From contig NZ_LTAQ01000070.1 of NCBI RefSeq assembly GCF_001590835.1, forward strand, positions 96,585 to 143,602: a stretch of DNA of 47,018 nt. The letters are read 5' to 3'. The translations under genes and the position numbers were made by a program. Of this stretch, positions 1 to 7,391 are shown one piece after another. Numbering within the stretch: position 1 is the stretch's first letter; the number at the start of each line of letters is the position of its first letter. Origin of the DNA: Bacillus gaemokensis (lineage in GTDB: Bacteria > Bacillota > Bacilli > Bacillales > Bacillaceae_G). The notes beneath the pieces are model-generated. The model was not told where the DNA came from and did no database searches. It worked only from the letters and a program-made list of their open reading frames with translations.

Positions 1-86
1 GTAATGTCAGCTATTGAATGATGACCATCTTTATAAAGAGTTAAAATAGCCAATTTTTCAGCTTTAGAATACTTTATTCGAGCCAT
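1..86 (-). CDS. IS3-family transposase OrfA, N-terminal part (partial)
   Basis: This minus-strand reading frame starts MARIKYSKAEKLAILTLYKD and runs off the left edge after 28 complete codons. The charged, helix-forming start followed by a SxADI segment fits the helix-turn-helix N-terminus of an IS3-type OrfA, the DNA-binding subunit that is fused to the OrfB integrase by programmed frameshifting. A GGGGAG ribosome site lies about 10 bases before the ATG. Only the N-terminus is visible, so it cannot be judged whether the element is intact. Confidence 0.55.
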   Translation of the reverse strand, partial: MARIKYSKAEKLAILTLYKDGHHSIADI

Positions 87-152
87 AGAAAATACTCCCC
101 TTAGATAAACAAATTTTATTTTTTATCTGTCTACCTAATGGGGAGCATATCA
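1..152 (-). mobile_element. IS3-type insertion sequence, left-end fragment cut by the window edge
   Basis: The fragment contains the first 28 codons of a transposase orfA-like gene and, upstream of it, a terminal sequence that on the minus strand begins TGATATGCTCCCCATTAGG and continues GTAGACAG. A TG...CA terminus followed by this kind of GTAGACAG tail is what I know from IS3-family (IS150-like) elements in Bacillus. The outer end is placed at position 152 because the sequence there ends in CA on the plus strand. The other end and the target duplication lie outside the window, so the exact boundary is inferred. Confidence 0.6.
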
Positions 153-246
153 AGCTTTTCCAAAATAGATTCTTTTATTATATAAGTTTACATAATAAAA
201 TTATAATACCTAAAATGCATTCTAAATCTAGTCTGATGTGAATTTT

Positions 247-606
247 TTACAAATTATTAATTTCTCCGTTTTTCTCTTTTTCATTCATGAAATCTAAATG
301 TCCTCTTCCTCAACCACACATACTATCTAAAACAACGCTCACCGTTTTTCCATGCTCCGATAAACTATATTCAACTTTTGGAGGAATTTCTTGAAAGATT
401 TCACGACTAATCAGTCGATCTTGTTCTAATTCTCGGAGTTGCTTTGCTAATGTTCCTTGTGAGATTTCTGGTATGAGACGTTTTAGTTCTCCAAACCGCT
501 TTGTTCCATCTGTTAATAAAATAAACAAAATAAGTGGTTTCCATTTCCCACCGATTACTTGTAAGGTTGCAATAACTCCCTTCAATCTAGGTTCATGTAA
601 ATTCAT
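247..606 (-). pseudogene. HxlR-family transcriptional regulator with a premature TGA stop
   Basis: HxlR proteins are winged-helix repressors or activators, often of neighbouring oxidoreductases in redox or electrophile stress. The frame from ATG 606 carries the family core ([14 protein letters not shown] near residue 20, [20 protein letters not shown] near 40-58, VEYSLSEHG near 80). It stops with TGA at 310-312 after SMCG. The same frame then stays open for 20 more codons reading GRGHLDFMNEKEKNGEINNL before TAA at 247-249. Family members commonly read CEWG at this point, so the TGA most likely replaces a TGG tryptophan codon (codon 99 of 119). The 98-residue product keeps the winged helix but loses the C-terminal dimerisation helix. 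The gene is divergent from the dehydrogenase at 910 and may regulate it. Confidence 0.8.
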
Positions 607-700
607 TGTGTTATATCATCTCCTCTATCCCATGATATATCATATGTCGAGATTTTTATATTTTACAAGTTTCTCCATTCAAGTTATCCCTTCTATATCC

Positions 701-712
701 ATTCGTACGAAT
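701..712. promoter_or_regulatory. Candidate HxlR operator palindrome
   Basis: A perfect 12-base palindrome, ATTCGTACGAAT, lies in the 303-base gap between the divergent hxlR-like gene and the dehydrogenase. A second perfect palindrome, ATGATATATCAT, lies at 632-643 just before the regulator. Either could be a binding site for the regulator; nothing else is seen in this gap. The assignment rests on position and symmetry only. Confidence 0.35.
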
Positions 713-909
713 TTTACGACTAACTCCATATAAAGTGCGTACTTTTCAATGTTCATTTTTTATCCAATAATAAAAATATAAGATGATCTATCTGTTATGA
801 ATTATCTTACCTTGCGAATCAGCCAATTATCCCGTAAAAGCCCGATTGGTGAAGGCTAATAATCAATTGTCACTATATATTTTTCATAAAGAAAAGGAGC
901 GAATTATTT

Positions 910-1626
910 ATGTCTGTAACGTCGTTAAAGGCTAAGCATATTGTAATAATTGGTGGAAGTTCTGGTATTGGATTAGCTACCGATAAACAAGCAATGGAAC
1001 AAGGAGCAAAGGTAACTATTGCCGGACGCTCCAAATTAAAATTAGAGAATGCCCAACAAAGTTTAAGCACTGATTCCATTCAAACTTATGAATTAGATAA
1101 CAAAAAAAAAGATCAATTACAAAGCTTTTTTGAGAAATTTGGAGAATTTGACCATCTATTCACCCCAGGAGCTTCTTACGTGCGTGGACCAATAACTGCC
1201 TCTGCTGAAGTTGCTGAAAGTAGTTTTATAGGGAAATTTTGGCCGCAGTATTATGCAGCAAAATATGCAGCTAATTTTATTTCAAAATCAGGTTCCATCG
1301 TTTTAATGTCCGGAGCTTTCAGTCAGAGACCTCTTACAGATGGGGCTTCTTACGCAGCCTGTAATGGCGCTATAGAAAGTCTAGGAAAAGCGCTAGCTGT
1401 TGAACTAGCTCCTATTAGAGTAAATATAGTTTCCCCAGGAACTATATGGAGAGATGGACAAGAAGGAACGAAACGAGCAGCTTCTTTTGAAGAGTATAAA
1501 ACAATTACCCTCTTACGGCGCGTTGGATATAATGAGGAAATTGCTCATACTGTACTTTATTTAATGGAGAATGGCTTTACAACAGGAAACGTTCTTTTTC
1601 CAGATGGAGGTTACACATTGCACTAA
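910..1626 (+). CDS. Short-chain dehydrogenase/reductase (SDR) with an atypical active site
   Basis: A 238-residue cytosolic SDR, predicted NAD(P)-dependent oxidoreductase. The cofactor motif GGSSGIG is at residues 15-21, and VNIVSPGTIW follows the active-site helix, both standard for the fold. The catalytic YxxxK motif reads YAACN: the lysine is replaced by asparagine. Some SDR subgroups carry Asn here, so the protein may still be functional with altered chemistry. AAGGAG lies 11 bases before the ATG. It is divergent from the HxlR-type regulator, an arrangement typical of a regulator and its target oxidoreductase. Substrate unknown. Confidence 0.85.
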   Translation: MSVTSLKAKHIVIIGGSSGIGLATDKQAMEQGAKVTIAGRSKLKLENAQQSLSTDSIQTYELDNKKKDQLQSFFEKFGEFDHLFTPGASYVRGPITASAEVAESSFIGKFWPQYYAAKYAANFISKSGSIVLMSGAFSQRPLTDGASYAACNGAIESLGKALAVELAPIRVNIVSPGTIWRDGQEGTKRAASFEEYKTITLLRRVGYNEEIAHTVLYLMENGFTTGNVLFPDGGYTLH

Positions 1627-1673
1627 CAGAAATAAAAGAAATTTTATGAAACTTCGTTGATACTTGACGTTAA

Positions 1674-1707
1674 AAATCTCCTCATTTTATATCAAGTGAG
1701 GAGATTT
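1674..1707. terminator. Bidirectional terminator hairpin
   Basis: An 11-bp perfect stem (AAATCTCCTCA / TGAGGAGATTT) with a 12-base loop and A/T-rich flanks lies between the convergent dehydrogenases ending at 1626 (plus) and 1756 (minus). It can serve both. Confidence 0.75.
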
Positions 1708-1755
1708 AGTTGGAGAAAGGATTTCTGCTTACAATTTCGACTTTCTAACTATGCA

Positions 1756-2547
1756 TTACCAAGATGTCCAGCCACCATCAATACAAATATTTTGCCCTGT
1801 TACATAACTTGAAGCATTAGATGAAAGAAAGACAATCAATCCTTGTAATTCCCATGGATTTCCAATACGACCCAGCGCTGTTTTTTTATTTAAATTTTGA
1901 ATAAATTCTTTATTTTTCTGAACTTCCTCATTAGGAAATGGACCTGGAGAAATAGAATTAGCTCTAATTCCTTTTAAACCATAGTGACATGCAAGATACC
2001 GAGTAAATTGTATGATAGCAGCTTTTCCAGCTCCATAATTAGGAGGATTATTAAAGCCTGAATCACCATAAATAGAAGGATCTGGGGAAACAACACCATA
2101 CATTGAAGAGATATTGATAATATTACCTTTATTCTGTAATAACATATATTGTAATGCCGTTTTTGTAACTCTAAACACATTATTTATTGAACCGTCAATT
2201 CCTGTTTCCCACTCCCTATCTGTCATTTTTTCAATAACCTTTCCTGCTCCAAAGTAAGCATTATTAATCAGAATATCAATCTTATTAATAGAATTATAAA
2301 TTTCCTCAAATGTATGCTTTATTGAATTACTATCTGAAACATCTAGACCATACCCCTGACAATTCACATTATACTTTTGATTTAACTGATTGGCTAAATT
2401 CATACATTTTTCTTTGCTCCTACTAACTATCATAACATTTGCACCATATTTAGCCAGACCTTCAGAAATTGCAGAACCTAGATAACCGGCTCCACCAGTA
2501 ACAATTGCATTCTGTCCTTCTAAACTAAATAATTCATGTTGATTCAT
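1756..2547 (-). CDS. SDR-family oxidoreductase, probable nonulosonic acid pathway
   Basis: A 263-residue classical SDR. TGGAGYLG at residues 18-25 is the cofactor loop, NNAYFG near 92 the NNAG equivalent, ISSMYG near 147 contains the catalytic serine, YGAGKAA near 171 is YxxxK, and the C-terminus reads GQNICIDGGW. It resembles PtmA-type dehydrogenases found beside legionaminic or sialic acid synthases, as I recall that family. The start ATG overlaps the end of the aldo/keto reductase gene by 14 bases with GGAGGATG just upstream, so the two are translationally coupled. A NeuB-type synthase lies 2 kb away on the other strand, which supports a role in making an acidic nine-carbon sugar, though the exact reaction is not known. 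Confidence 0.8.
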   Translation of the reverse strand: MNQHELFSLEGQNAIVTGGAGYLGSAISEGLAKYGANVMIVSRSKEKCMNLANQLNQKYNVNCQGYGLDVSDSNSIKHTFEEIYNSINKIDILINNAYFGAGKVIEKMTDREWETGIDGSINNVFRVTKTALQYMLLQNKGNIINISSMYGVVSPDPSIYGDSGFNNPPNYGAGKAAIIQFTRYLACHYGLKGIRANSISPGPFPNEEVQKNKEFIQNLNKKTALGRIGNPWELQGLIVFLSSNASSYVTGQNICIDGGWTSW

Positions 2548-3451
2548 TACTCATCCTCCATAGATTTGGATTAATAATTATCTCAGGTATATCCTTAAAT
2601 AATTTCTTTGCGGAAGTAAGAACTTCCCTTTCTAATAAGGGTAAATTACAGATTTGAATATTTTCTTTTAATTGGTTTACTGTTTCACATCCAATAATTA
2701 TTTTGTCAACTTCTTTCATTTCTCGAACAAATAATAAAGCTAATTGTGCTCTACTTAAATTAAACTCTTTAGCTAGAAGTTCAAGTTCTTTTATTGGTTT
2801 TTTAGCAATGTTCAAATAATCAGGAATTTCTTCTACATCCATTAATAACAGTCCCTGGAGATATGGACTCCTTGCATGTATTTCTATTCCTTTTGTTTTC
2901 AATTCTTTTAGTAGACCTGAATAAATTAAACGCTGATCAAATATATTTAAAGGGACTTGAATAATATCAAAACAATCAAATTTCAAAAACTTTCTAACTT
3001 CATCAGGTGTATAAATGGACACACCTATCTTTTTGATTTCTCCCTTTAATTTTAATGTATTTAATTTTCGAATTATATATCCATTATGGGAATCAATATT
3101 TTTAGAATCATGTAATAGGCAACAGTCTAGACTTTTTGTTTTCAAATTCATTATAGATTGTTTAATATATTTATCAATTAGCCTATCTAAATGCTCCATA
3201 CCAACATTTTTTTCATCAATCATAGGAATTTTAGTTACAATCCGAAAATTTTTTCCTGTTTTTTTACTTGAGACATATTCACCTATAATAGCTTCACTAT
3301 TGCCATAAGAGGAAGCTGTGTCTAAAACATCAATACCATTATTTATAGCATATTGGATAATGTTTAAAGCCTCTTCCCTATTAGGCTTACCCATTATATT
3401 TCCTATTCCATAATGAAGACCAAGCTGAACTGTACCTAATGCTAATTTCAT
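2534..3451 (-). CDS. Aldo/keto reductase family protein
   Basis: A 305-residue TIM-barrel oxidoreductase. The start MKLALGTVQLGLHYGI, the catalytic segment DVLDTASSYGNSE (Asp and Tyr of the AKR tetrad), CLLHDS and the C-terminal KIIIGCETVNQL all match the family. I chose ATG 3451 because GGAGGTGC sits directly before it; a frame extending further upstream has no ribosome site and a hydrophobic, unrelated sequence. AKRs of this short type occur in nonulosonic acid and surface-sugar clusters beside SDR and NeuB genes, which fits the context, but the substrate cannot be read from the sequence. First gene of a two-gene minus-strand operon. Confidence 0.82.
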   Translation of the reverse strand: MKLALGTVQLGLHYGIGNIMGKPNREEALNIIQYAINNGIDVLDTASSYGNSEAIIGEYVSSKKTGKNFRIVTKIPMIDEKNVGMEHLDRLIDKYIKQSIMNLKTKSLDCCLLHDSKNIDSHNGYIIRKLNTLKLKGEIKKIGVSIYTPDEVRKFLKFDCFDIIQVPLNIFDQRLIYSGLLKELKTKGIEIHARSPYLQGLLLMDVEEIPDYLNIAKKPIKELELLAKEFNLSRAQLALLFVREMKEVDKIIIGCETVNQLKENIQICNLPLLEREVLTSAKKLFKDIPEIIINPNLWRMSNEST

Positions 3452-4608
3452 AGAGCACCTCCGTAATAACCACTTAGGATAGTTCGATATTTTAAACAAA
3501 ATGGCGATACCATATATACAGTAAAAATTCCTTATTTGTTCATTTTTCACAATCAATATCGCGTATATAGATGTTGATGTAAAGAGAATAGAACATGAAA
3601 CTTTTAGAATGAATGCGTATAGAATCATAACTACTTCAAAATCTCTCTAAAGAGAATACATGTGCATGTGAATATAATCTGTTACCAGTTATGTCACGCA
3701 TTCAATGAAGACATTTTACCGGAAGTTTTCATACGAAAGGTGCCACCAAGAAAGAATGGGCTATCATTTATGTCTTTATAAAAACGAAAGTCATGTTCGT
3801 TCCTATCGGCTACTTCGTACAACACACCGTAAAATAAAGTGAAATTTCCATCAGTGGGGTCTTACTGCCCGCAAATAACGGGATAAAACAGGCAAACAGT
3901 GTCGTACCCAGTATATGAAGGTCACTGCTATTTGGTACAATGATTTTGAATTTCGGATAAAACATGAAAATATTATGAGGATAAGTCTATCCTAATGTTA
4001 CTAAATCCTACATGAACTCATCAGACAAAACTTCTTGTTTTTAGATAAACATTAACCTCATATTTCCTTATTCTCCGTTCAATATTTACCAGAACTTAAT
4101 TTAATCAAACGAATATACAGATGCTTAAAAGAAAGCGGTACCTTAGGTTTCACAAAGGTAAAGAAGTGATAATCCATTACTTTCTAATATAATTAAAAGC
4201 TCACTTAAAAAATGCCACAACGAAAAGATTGCACAATCTAAGACATTGGAAGTTCATAATACATTAGTCCATAGAACACTACTAATTGATGTTTCTTCAC
4301 CAGAAAATACACCCAGTATTTCCTATTTATCCAATAATACTTTTGTAGAGAAATACTTATTTCACGTTCTAAATTCGTTTATTAGTTCATATGTTATTAA
4401 AGTTGTTGAAAAATAAAAAAGCGAAAAATTTATAATATCATAAAAAGATTTCAATGTCATAGCCTGTGATTAGATATAACTATATTTCACTTCCGTTTAA
4501 ACATTTCATAATAAAAAATTATGCTAACCCTTACAAATTCGCTTGAAAAATTACATTCTATACAACTGCTGCAATTTTGTAGTTACCTTGAGAAAGGATG
4601 GATAGCTG
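3452..4608. other. 1.15-kb decayed stretch, no intact gene
   Basis: No intact gene is found. The plus strand has an 80-codon open stretch without a start (about 4175-4417) ending FISSYVIKVVEK, which I do not recognise. Just before it, another frame reads LPELNLIKRIYRCLKES (about 4070-4160), loosely like the DDE region of an IS630-type transposase. A dispersed repeat copy lies at 3833-3859. The stretch separates the two halves of the nonulosonic acid module and probably once held another gene or a mobile element. Confidence 0.5.
3833..3859 (+). repeat. Dispersed repeat, copy 1
   Basis: This 27-base segment (AATAAAGTGAAATTTCCATC followed by AGTGGGG) recurs at 6454-6480 with one mismatch. The bases after it here, CCCGCAAATAACGGG, form a small hairpin. 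I take it to be one of the short dispersed repeats of the B. cereus group (bcr type), but cannot say which. Confidence 0.6.
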
Positions 4609-5619
4609 GTGCGGAAATTTAACATTAATGGAAAGTTAATTGGTGATGATTCATCAGTTTTTGTAATTGCCGAGGCTGGAATTAATCATGCGGGTTCATT
4701 TATTGAAGCAAAAAAAATGGTCGAAGTTGCCAATTTAAGTATGGCTGATGCCGTTACTTTTCAGCATATAGCCTATAATGACATTGATTGTAGAAAATCT
4801 TCTAAGACCAAATTAGATTGGGATAAATGGAGATTATCAGACGAACAGATTATAGAATTGTTTGATGATGCACATAGATTTGGATTATCTACGACGGCTT
4901 GTGTAGTAGATTTTAAATCTCTTGAGTTTATTGTCAAGTCGGGTGCTGACTTTCTTAAAATAGTTAGCGGGGATATTACATGCCATCCCTTTTTGGCTGA
5001 ATGTGCAAAAACCGGTTTACCTATATTTCTTTCTACTGGAAGTGCATTGTTACCTGAAATAGAAGATGCTTTAGAAGTGATTGACAAATCTGGTGGGAAA
5101 AATGTCGTTGTATACCAAACTAATACTAAATATCCGACTCCACCTAATGAAGTTGACCTTAAGGTAATGGAAGTACTAAAAAAATTCAAATATCCAGTAG
5201 GTTTCTGTGATCACACTGCAGGAACAGCTATCTCCTTAGCAGCAGTGACGTTAGGTGCTCACGTTATAGAAAAGCACTTCAGTTTAGACGCTACAATAAA
5301 AAGACCAGACTATGAAGTTTCTATTAATCCTCATGAACTAAATCAATTTGTAACTGATATACGTAATATTAAAGAAGCAATAGGAGCACCCATAAAGCGC
5401 CGGCATACAGATGACACAAATTTTATACTAACTCGTAGATCCTTGGTAGCCTGTAATGATATGGCCAAAGGTACAAAAATTCAATGGAGTGATTTAACAT
5501 ATAAACGCCCCGGAACAGGTACGCAACCTTCAGAAGCAAAGAATTTTATAGACAGAACTTTAAAGTATGATGTAAGTAAAGATGATCAATTATATGAAGA
5601 TATGTTGGAGGAGATTTAA
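4609..5619 (+). CDS. NeuB-family nonulosonic (sialic/legionaminic-type) acid synthase
   Basis: A 336-residue cytosolic enzyme of the family condensing an N-acyl amino sugar with phosphoenolpyruvate to give a nine-carbon acidic sugar. The NeuB TIM barrel covers about residues 15-265 (AEAGINHAG, KIVSGDITCHPFL, LSTGSALLPEIE, YPTPPNEVDL, FCDHTAGTAISLAAV, EKHFSLD). The C-terminal SAF domain covers about 275-336 (RRSLVACNDMAKG). The usual HC before the TxYP segment reads YQ, so substrate preference may differ from standard NeuB. The start is GTG, with AAAGGA about 11 bases upstream; no in-frame ATG fits better. Its TAA overlaps the next ATG by one base. No CMP-sugar synthetase or epimerase is present in the window. 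Confidence 0.85.
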   Translation: MRKFNINGKLIGDDSSVFVIAEAGINHAGSFIEAKKMVEVANLSMADAVTFQHIAYNDIDCRKSSKTKLDWDKWRLSDEQIIELFDDAHRFGLSTTACVVDFKSLEFIVKSGADFLKIVSGDITCHPFLAECAKTGLPIFLSTGSALLPEIEDALEVIDKSGGKNVVVYQTNTKYPTPPNEVDLKVMEVLKKFKYPVGFCDHTAGTAISLAAVTLGAHVIEKHFSLDATIKRPDYEVSINPHELNQFVTDIRNIKEAIGAPIKRRHTDDTNFILTRRSLVACNDMAKGTKIQWSDLTYKRPGTGTQPSEAKNFIDRTLKYDVSKDDQLYEDMLEEI

Positions 5620-6407
5620 TGAATAAAATTGAGAAACGTACCGCATTAGTGTTAGCTAGTTCTGATGGACTTGGTTTAGCAGTTGCAAAAAGATTATATC
5701 GTGATGGACATAATGTAATTATTACAAGTAGAAGTGAAAAATTAGACAAGGCTAAAAAAGAAATTTGCGCTATAGGTAGTAAAGGAGAAGTTCTAGCAAT
5801 TCAATCCGACGTAACTAGCATCGAAGATTTAAATAAACTTATTATGCAAGGGAAAAATCAACTGGGTAATATTGATATTTTATTTACAAATGTGGCTGGC
5901 CCTAAAGCTGGAACGATAGAAGATTTAACTATTGAAGATTTCTATAAAGCACACAATGATCTGTTATTGCCCGTAATTTATTTAACTAAACAATTAATTC
6001 CTGATATGGCCTCTCGTAAATGGGGAAGAATTGTTATAAATTCTTCACTTACTGCGAAAGAGCCTTCAGAAATGCTTACCTTATCAAATATATATAGGGC
6101 TGGACTAGCTTCTCTTTCAAAAACTCTTTCTCATCAATTCGCTAGTTATGGAATTACAGTTAATACTGTTGGACCTGGTTCTTTTAAAACTGCCCGTGCA
6201 TTAGAATTATTAAATGAAATGTCTAAAACACAAAAACGTAATGTTGAAGATATTGAATTAGAAATTACACAAAGTTTACCCATGAAAAGGTATAATGAAC
6301 CAATAGAATTTGGCAATGTTGTAGCTTTTTTAGCTAGTGATGCTGCAAGTGCTATTACGGGTACTTTTATTCCAATTGATGGCGGAATTTCTCGTGGAGT
6401 ATTCTAA
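5619..6407 (+). CDS. SDR-family oxidoreductase coupled to the NeuB-type synthase
   Basis: A 262-residue SDR resembling 3-oxoacyl-ACP reductases. The cofactor loop region reads ASSDGLGLAVAKRL at residues 13-26, NVAG replaces NNAG near 90, and PIDGGISRG is at the C-terminus. The active-site helix reads IYRAGLASLSK: Tyr is present but the position four residues later is Leu, not Lys. It shares a TAATG overlap with the synthase gene, indicating translational coupling and probably a common pathway. Atypical SDRs of this kind occur in surface-sugar clusters; the reaction is not known. Confidence 0.8.
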   Translation: MNKIEKRTALVLASSDGLGLAVAKRLYRDGHNVIITSRSEKLDKAKKEICAIGSKGEVLAIQSDVTSIEDLNKLIMQGKNQLGNIDILFTNVAGPKAGTIEDLTIEDFYKAHNDLLLPVIYLTKQLIPDMASRKWGRIVINSSLTAKEPSEMLTLSNIYRAGLASLSKTLSHQFASYGITVNTVGPGSFKTARALELLNEMSKTQKRNVEDIELEITQSLPMKRYNEPIEFGNVVAFLASDAASAITGTFIPIDGGISRGVF

Positions 6408-6453
6408 ATCAATATTGTAATAGTGTTGTAAATTTATATCCATGAGATTGTCA

Positions 6454-6480
6454 AATAAAGTGAAACTTCCATCAGTGGGG
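6454..6480 (+). repeat. Dispersed repeat, copy 2
   Basis: This copy matches 3833-3859 at 26 of 27 bases. It runs on into a structured tail up to about 6540 containing TCTCAGAATCTTGAGGTGGG and a run of T, so the unit may also act as a terminator downstream of the SDR gene ending at 6407. Confidence 0.6.
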
Positions 6481-6540
6481 GGTTCCACATCCCTCACCTG
6501 TCTTCCTTGCTTCTCTCAGAATCTTGAGGTGGGATTTTTT

Positions 6541-6620
6541 TATATTGTGATCCCTTCTATTAATAAAGCAAGTTTTTTACCACTTTCAACTGAAACCATT
6601 CGATCTGGTGTTAAAGCCAT
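6541..6620 (-). pseudogene. Short open remnant of unknown origin
   Basis: Minus-strand ATG at 6620 opens a 26-codon frame, MALTPDRMVSVESGKKLALL and six more residues, then stops. No ribosome site precedes it. It looks like the N-terminus of a lost gene cut off by the repeat at 6454-6540. The family is not recognised. Confidence 0.3.
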
Positions 6621-6628
6621 CTAAAAAG

Positions 6629-6659
6629 AAAAAACAGCAATAAAAAATTGCTGTTTTTT
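6629..6659. terminator. Terminator hairpin
   Basis: A 12-bp perfect stem AAAAAACAGCAA / TTGCTGTTTTTT with a 7-base loop, T-rich on both strands. It ends transcription of the pseudogene at 6687-6995 and/or of the plus-strand operon. Confidence 0.75.
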
Positions 6660-6686
6660 CTTAAGTATACTTTAATTATCGAACTA

Positions 6687-6995
6687 TTATTTAACCGTCT
6701 TAATATAATCCTCTAATTGTGCAAACATCCTAGCAAATCCTTGTTTAACTCCCTCATGTCCTTCTTGGAACGATTTATATTCTCCTTCATTCGCAGATAC
6801 AGGGATTTATTGCATAATAAGTTTTGTTTTCCTATCTTGTTCAACAAATGGCAATATGTTTTGAATTTCAAGCGGACAAGTTGGACTAAACGGAGCACGA
6901 ACTGTATTGCCTTCCTCATCAGAAAAAGAATTACTAAATACAAGTTTATCTGGATCATTTATTTCATGATGAGGTAGAGTCAGGAAAATGCGGAT
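6687..6995 (-). pseudogene. AHSA1/SRPBCC-domain protein remnant with internal stop
   Basis: One frame reads DPDKLVFSNSFSDEEGN, RAPFSPTCPLEI, FVEQDRKTKLIMQ, a TAA stop at 6807-6809, then IPVSANEGEYKSFQEGHEG and a C-terminus ending DYIKTVK. These blocks in this order are those of AHSA1-type SRPBCC proteins, small ligand-binding proteins. The stop replaces a codon in the middle of the beta sheet, the conserved Trp of PTWPLE reads Cys, and the N-terminal third is missing. Two related sequences follow within 5 kb (10908-11126, broken; 11210-11695, intact). Confidence 0.75.
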
Positions 6996-7024
6996 TTACA
7001 ACGTTAAGGAAACCCAAATATAAA

Positions 7025-7066
7025 AAATCCTAGTTTCTCGGTGGTGTAAGTGAGAAATTAGGATTT
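7025..7066. terminator. Terminator hairpin
   Basis: A 15-bp stem with one G-T pair (AAATCCTAGTTTCTC / GAGAAATTAGGATTT) and a 12-base loop, just downstream of the minus-strand remnant ending at 7069. Confidence 0.7.
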
Positions 7067-7068
7067 AA

Positions 7069-7194
7069 TTACTTCATAAAAGCGCCCGATTGTTGAATAA
7101 TATTTTTATATATTTGGGATTCCATTCCTTCTATTAAAGCATTTATACGATAGATTGAAAGCATTCCTAAAGACTTTTGCTTTGATTGGCGTGC
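7069..7194 (-). pseudogene. C-terminal gene remnant, family unknown
   Basis: An open minus-strand stretch of 41 codons without a start reads ARQSKQKSLGMLSIYRINAL, then IEGMESQIYKNIIQQSGAF and MK, followed by TAA and a terminator hairpin. The composition and the terminator suggest the tail of a former gene, preceded in frame by a stop. I do not recognise the family. Confidence 0.35.
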
Positions 7195-7290
7195 TTAGAT
7201 AATAAGTAGATTTTCTCCGTTCTTTTGTCTATCTAGATTGGCACTTTTAATATTCTTTTAAACCAACAAGCTCCACTTCAGAATAGCATA

Positions 7291-7327
7291 AAAACTCATT
7301 TGCAATTTATTATTGCAAATGAGTTTT
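7291..7327. terminator. Terminator hairpin downstream of the UvrA-like gene
   Basis: A 16-bp perfect stem (AAAACTCATTTGCAAT / ATTGCAAATGAGTTTT) with a 5-base loop lies 65 bases past the stop of the gene at 7392-10562 and is placed to end its transcript. Confidence 0.8.
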
Positions 7328-7391
7328 CTATCACTAGCTGACATCTAGTCTAGCTTTGTTTTAAAATATGGATTTTTTTAATAATTCTAAT

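Noticed and set aside
873-1079. Open frame on the minus strand within the dehydrogenase gene
   Set aside because: It is a shadow of the conserved plus-strand SDR, without ribosome site or recognisable motif.
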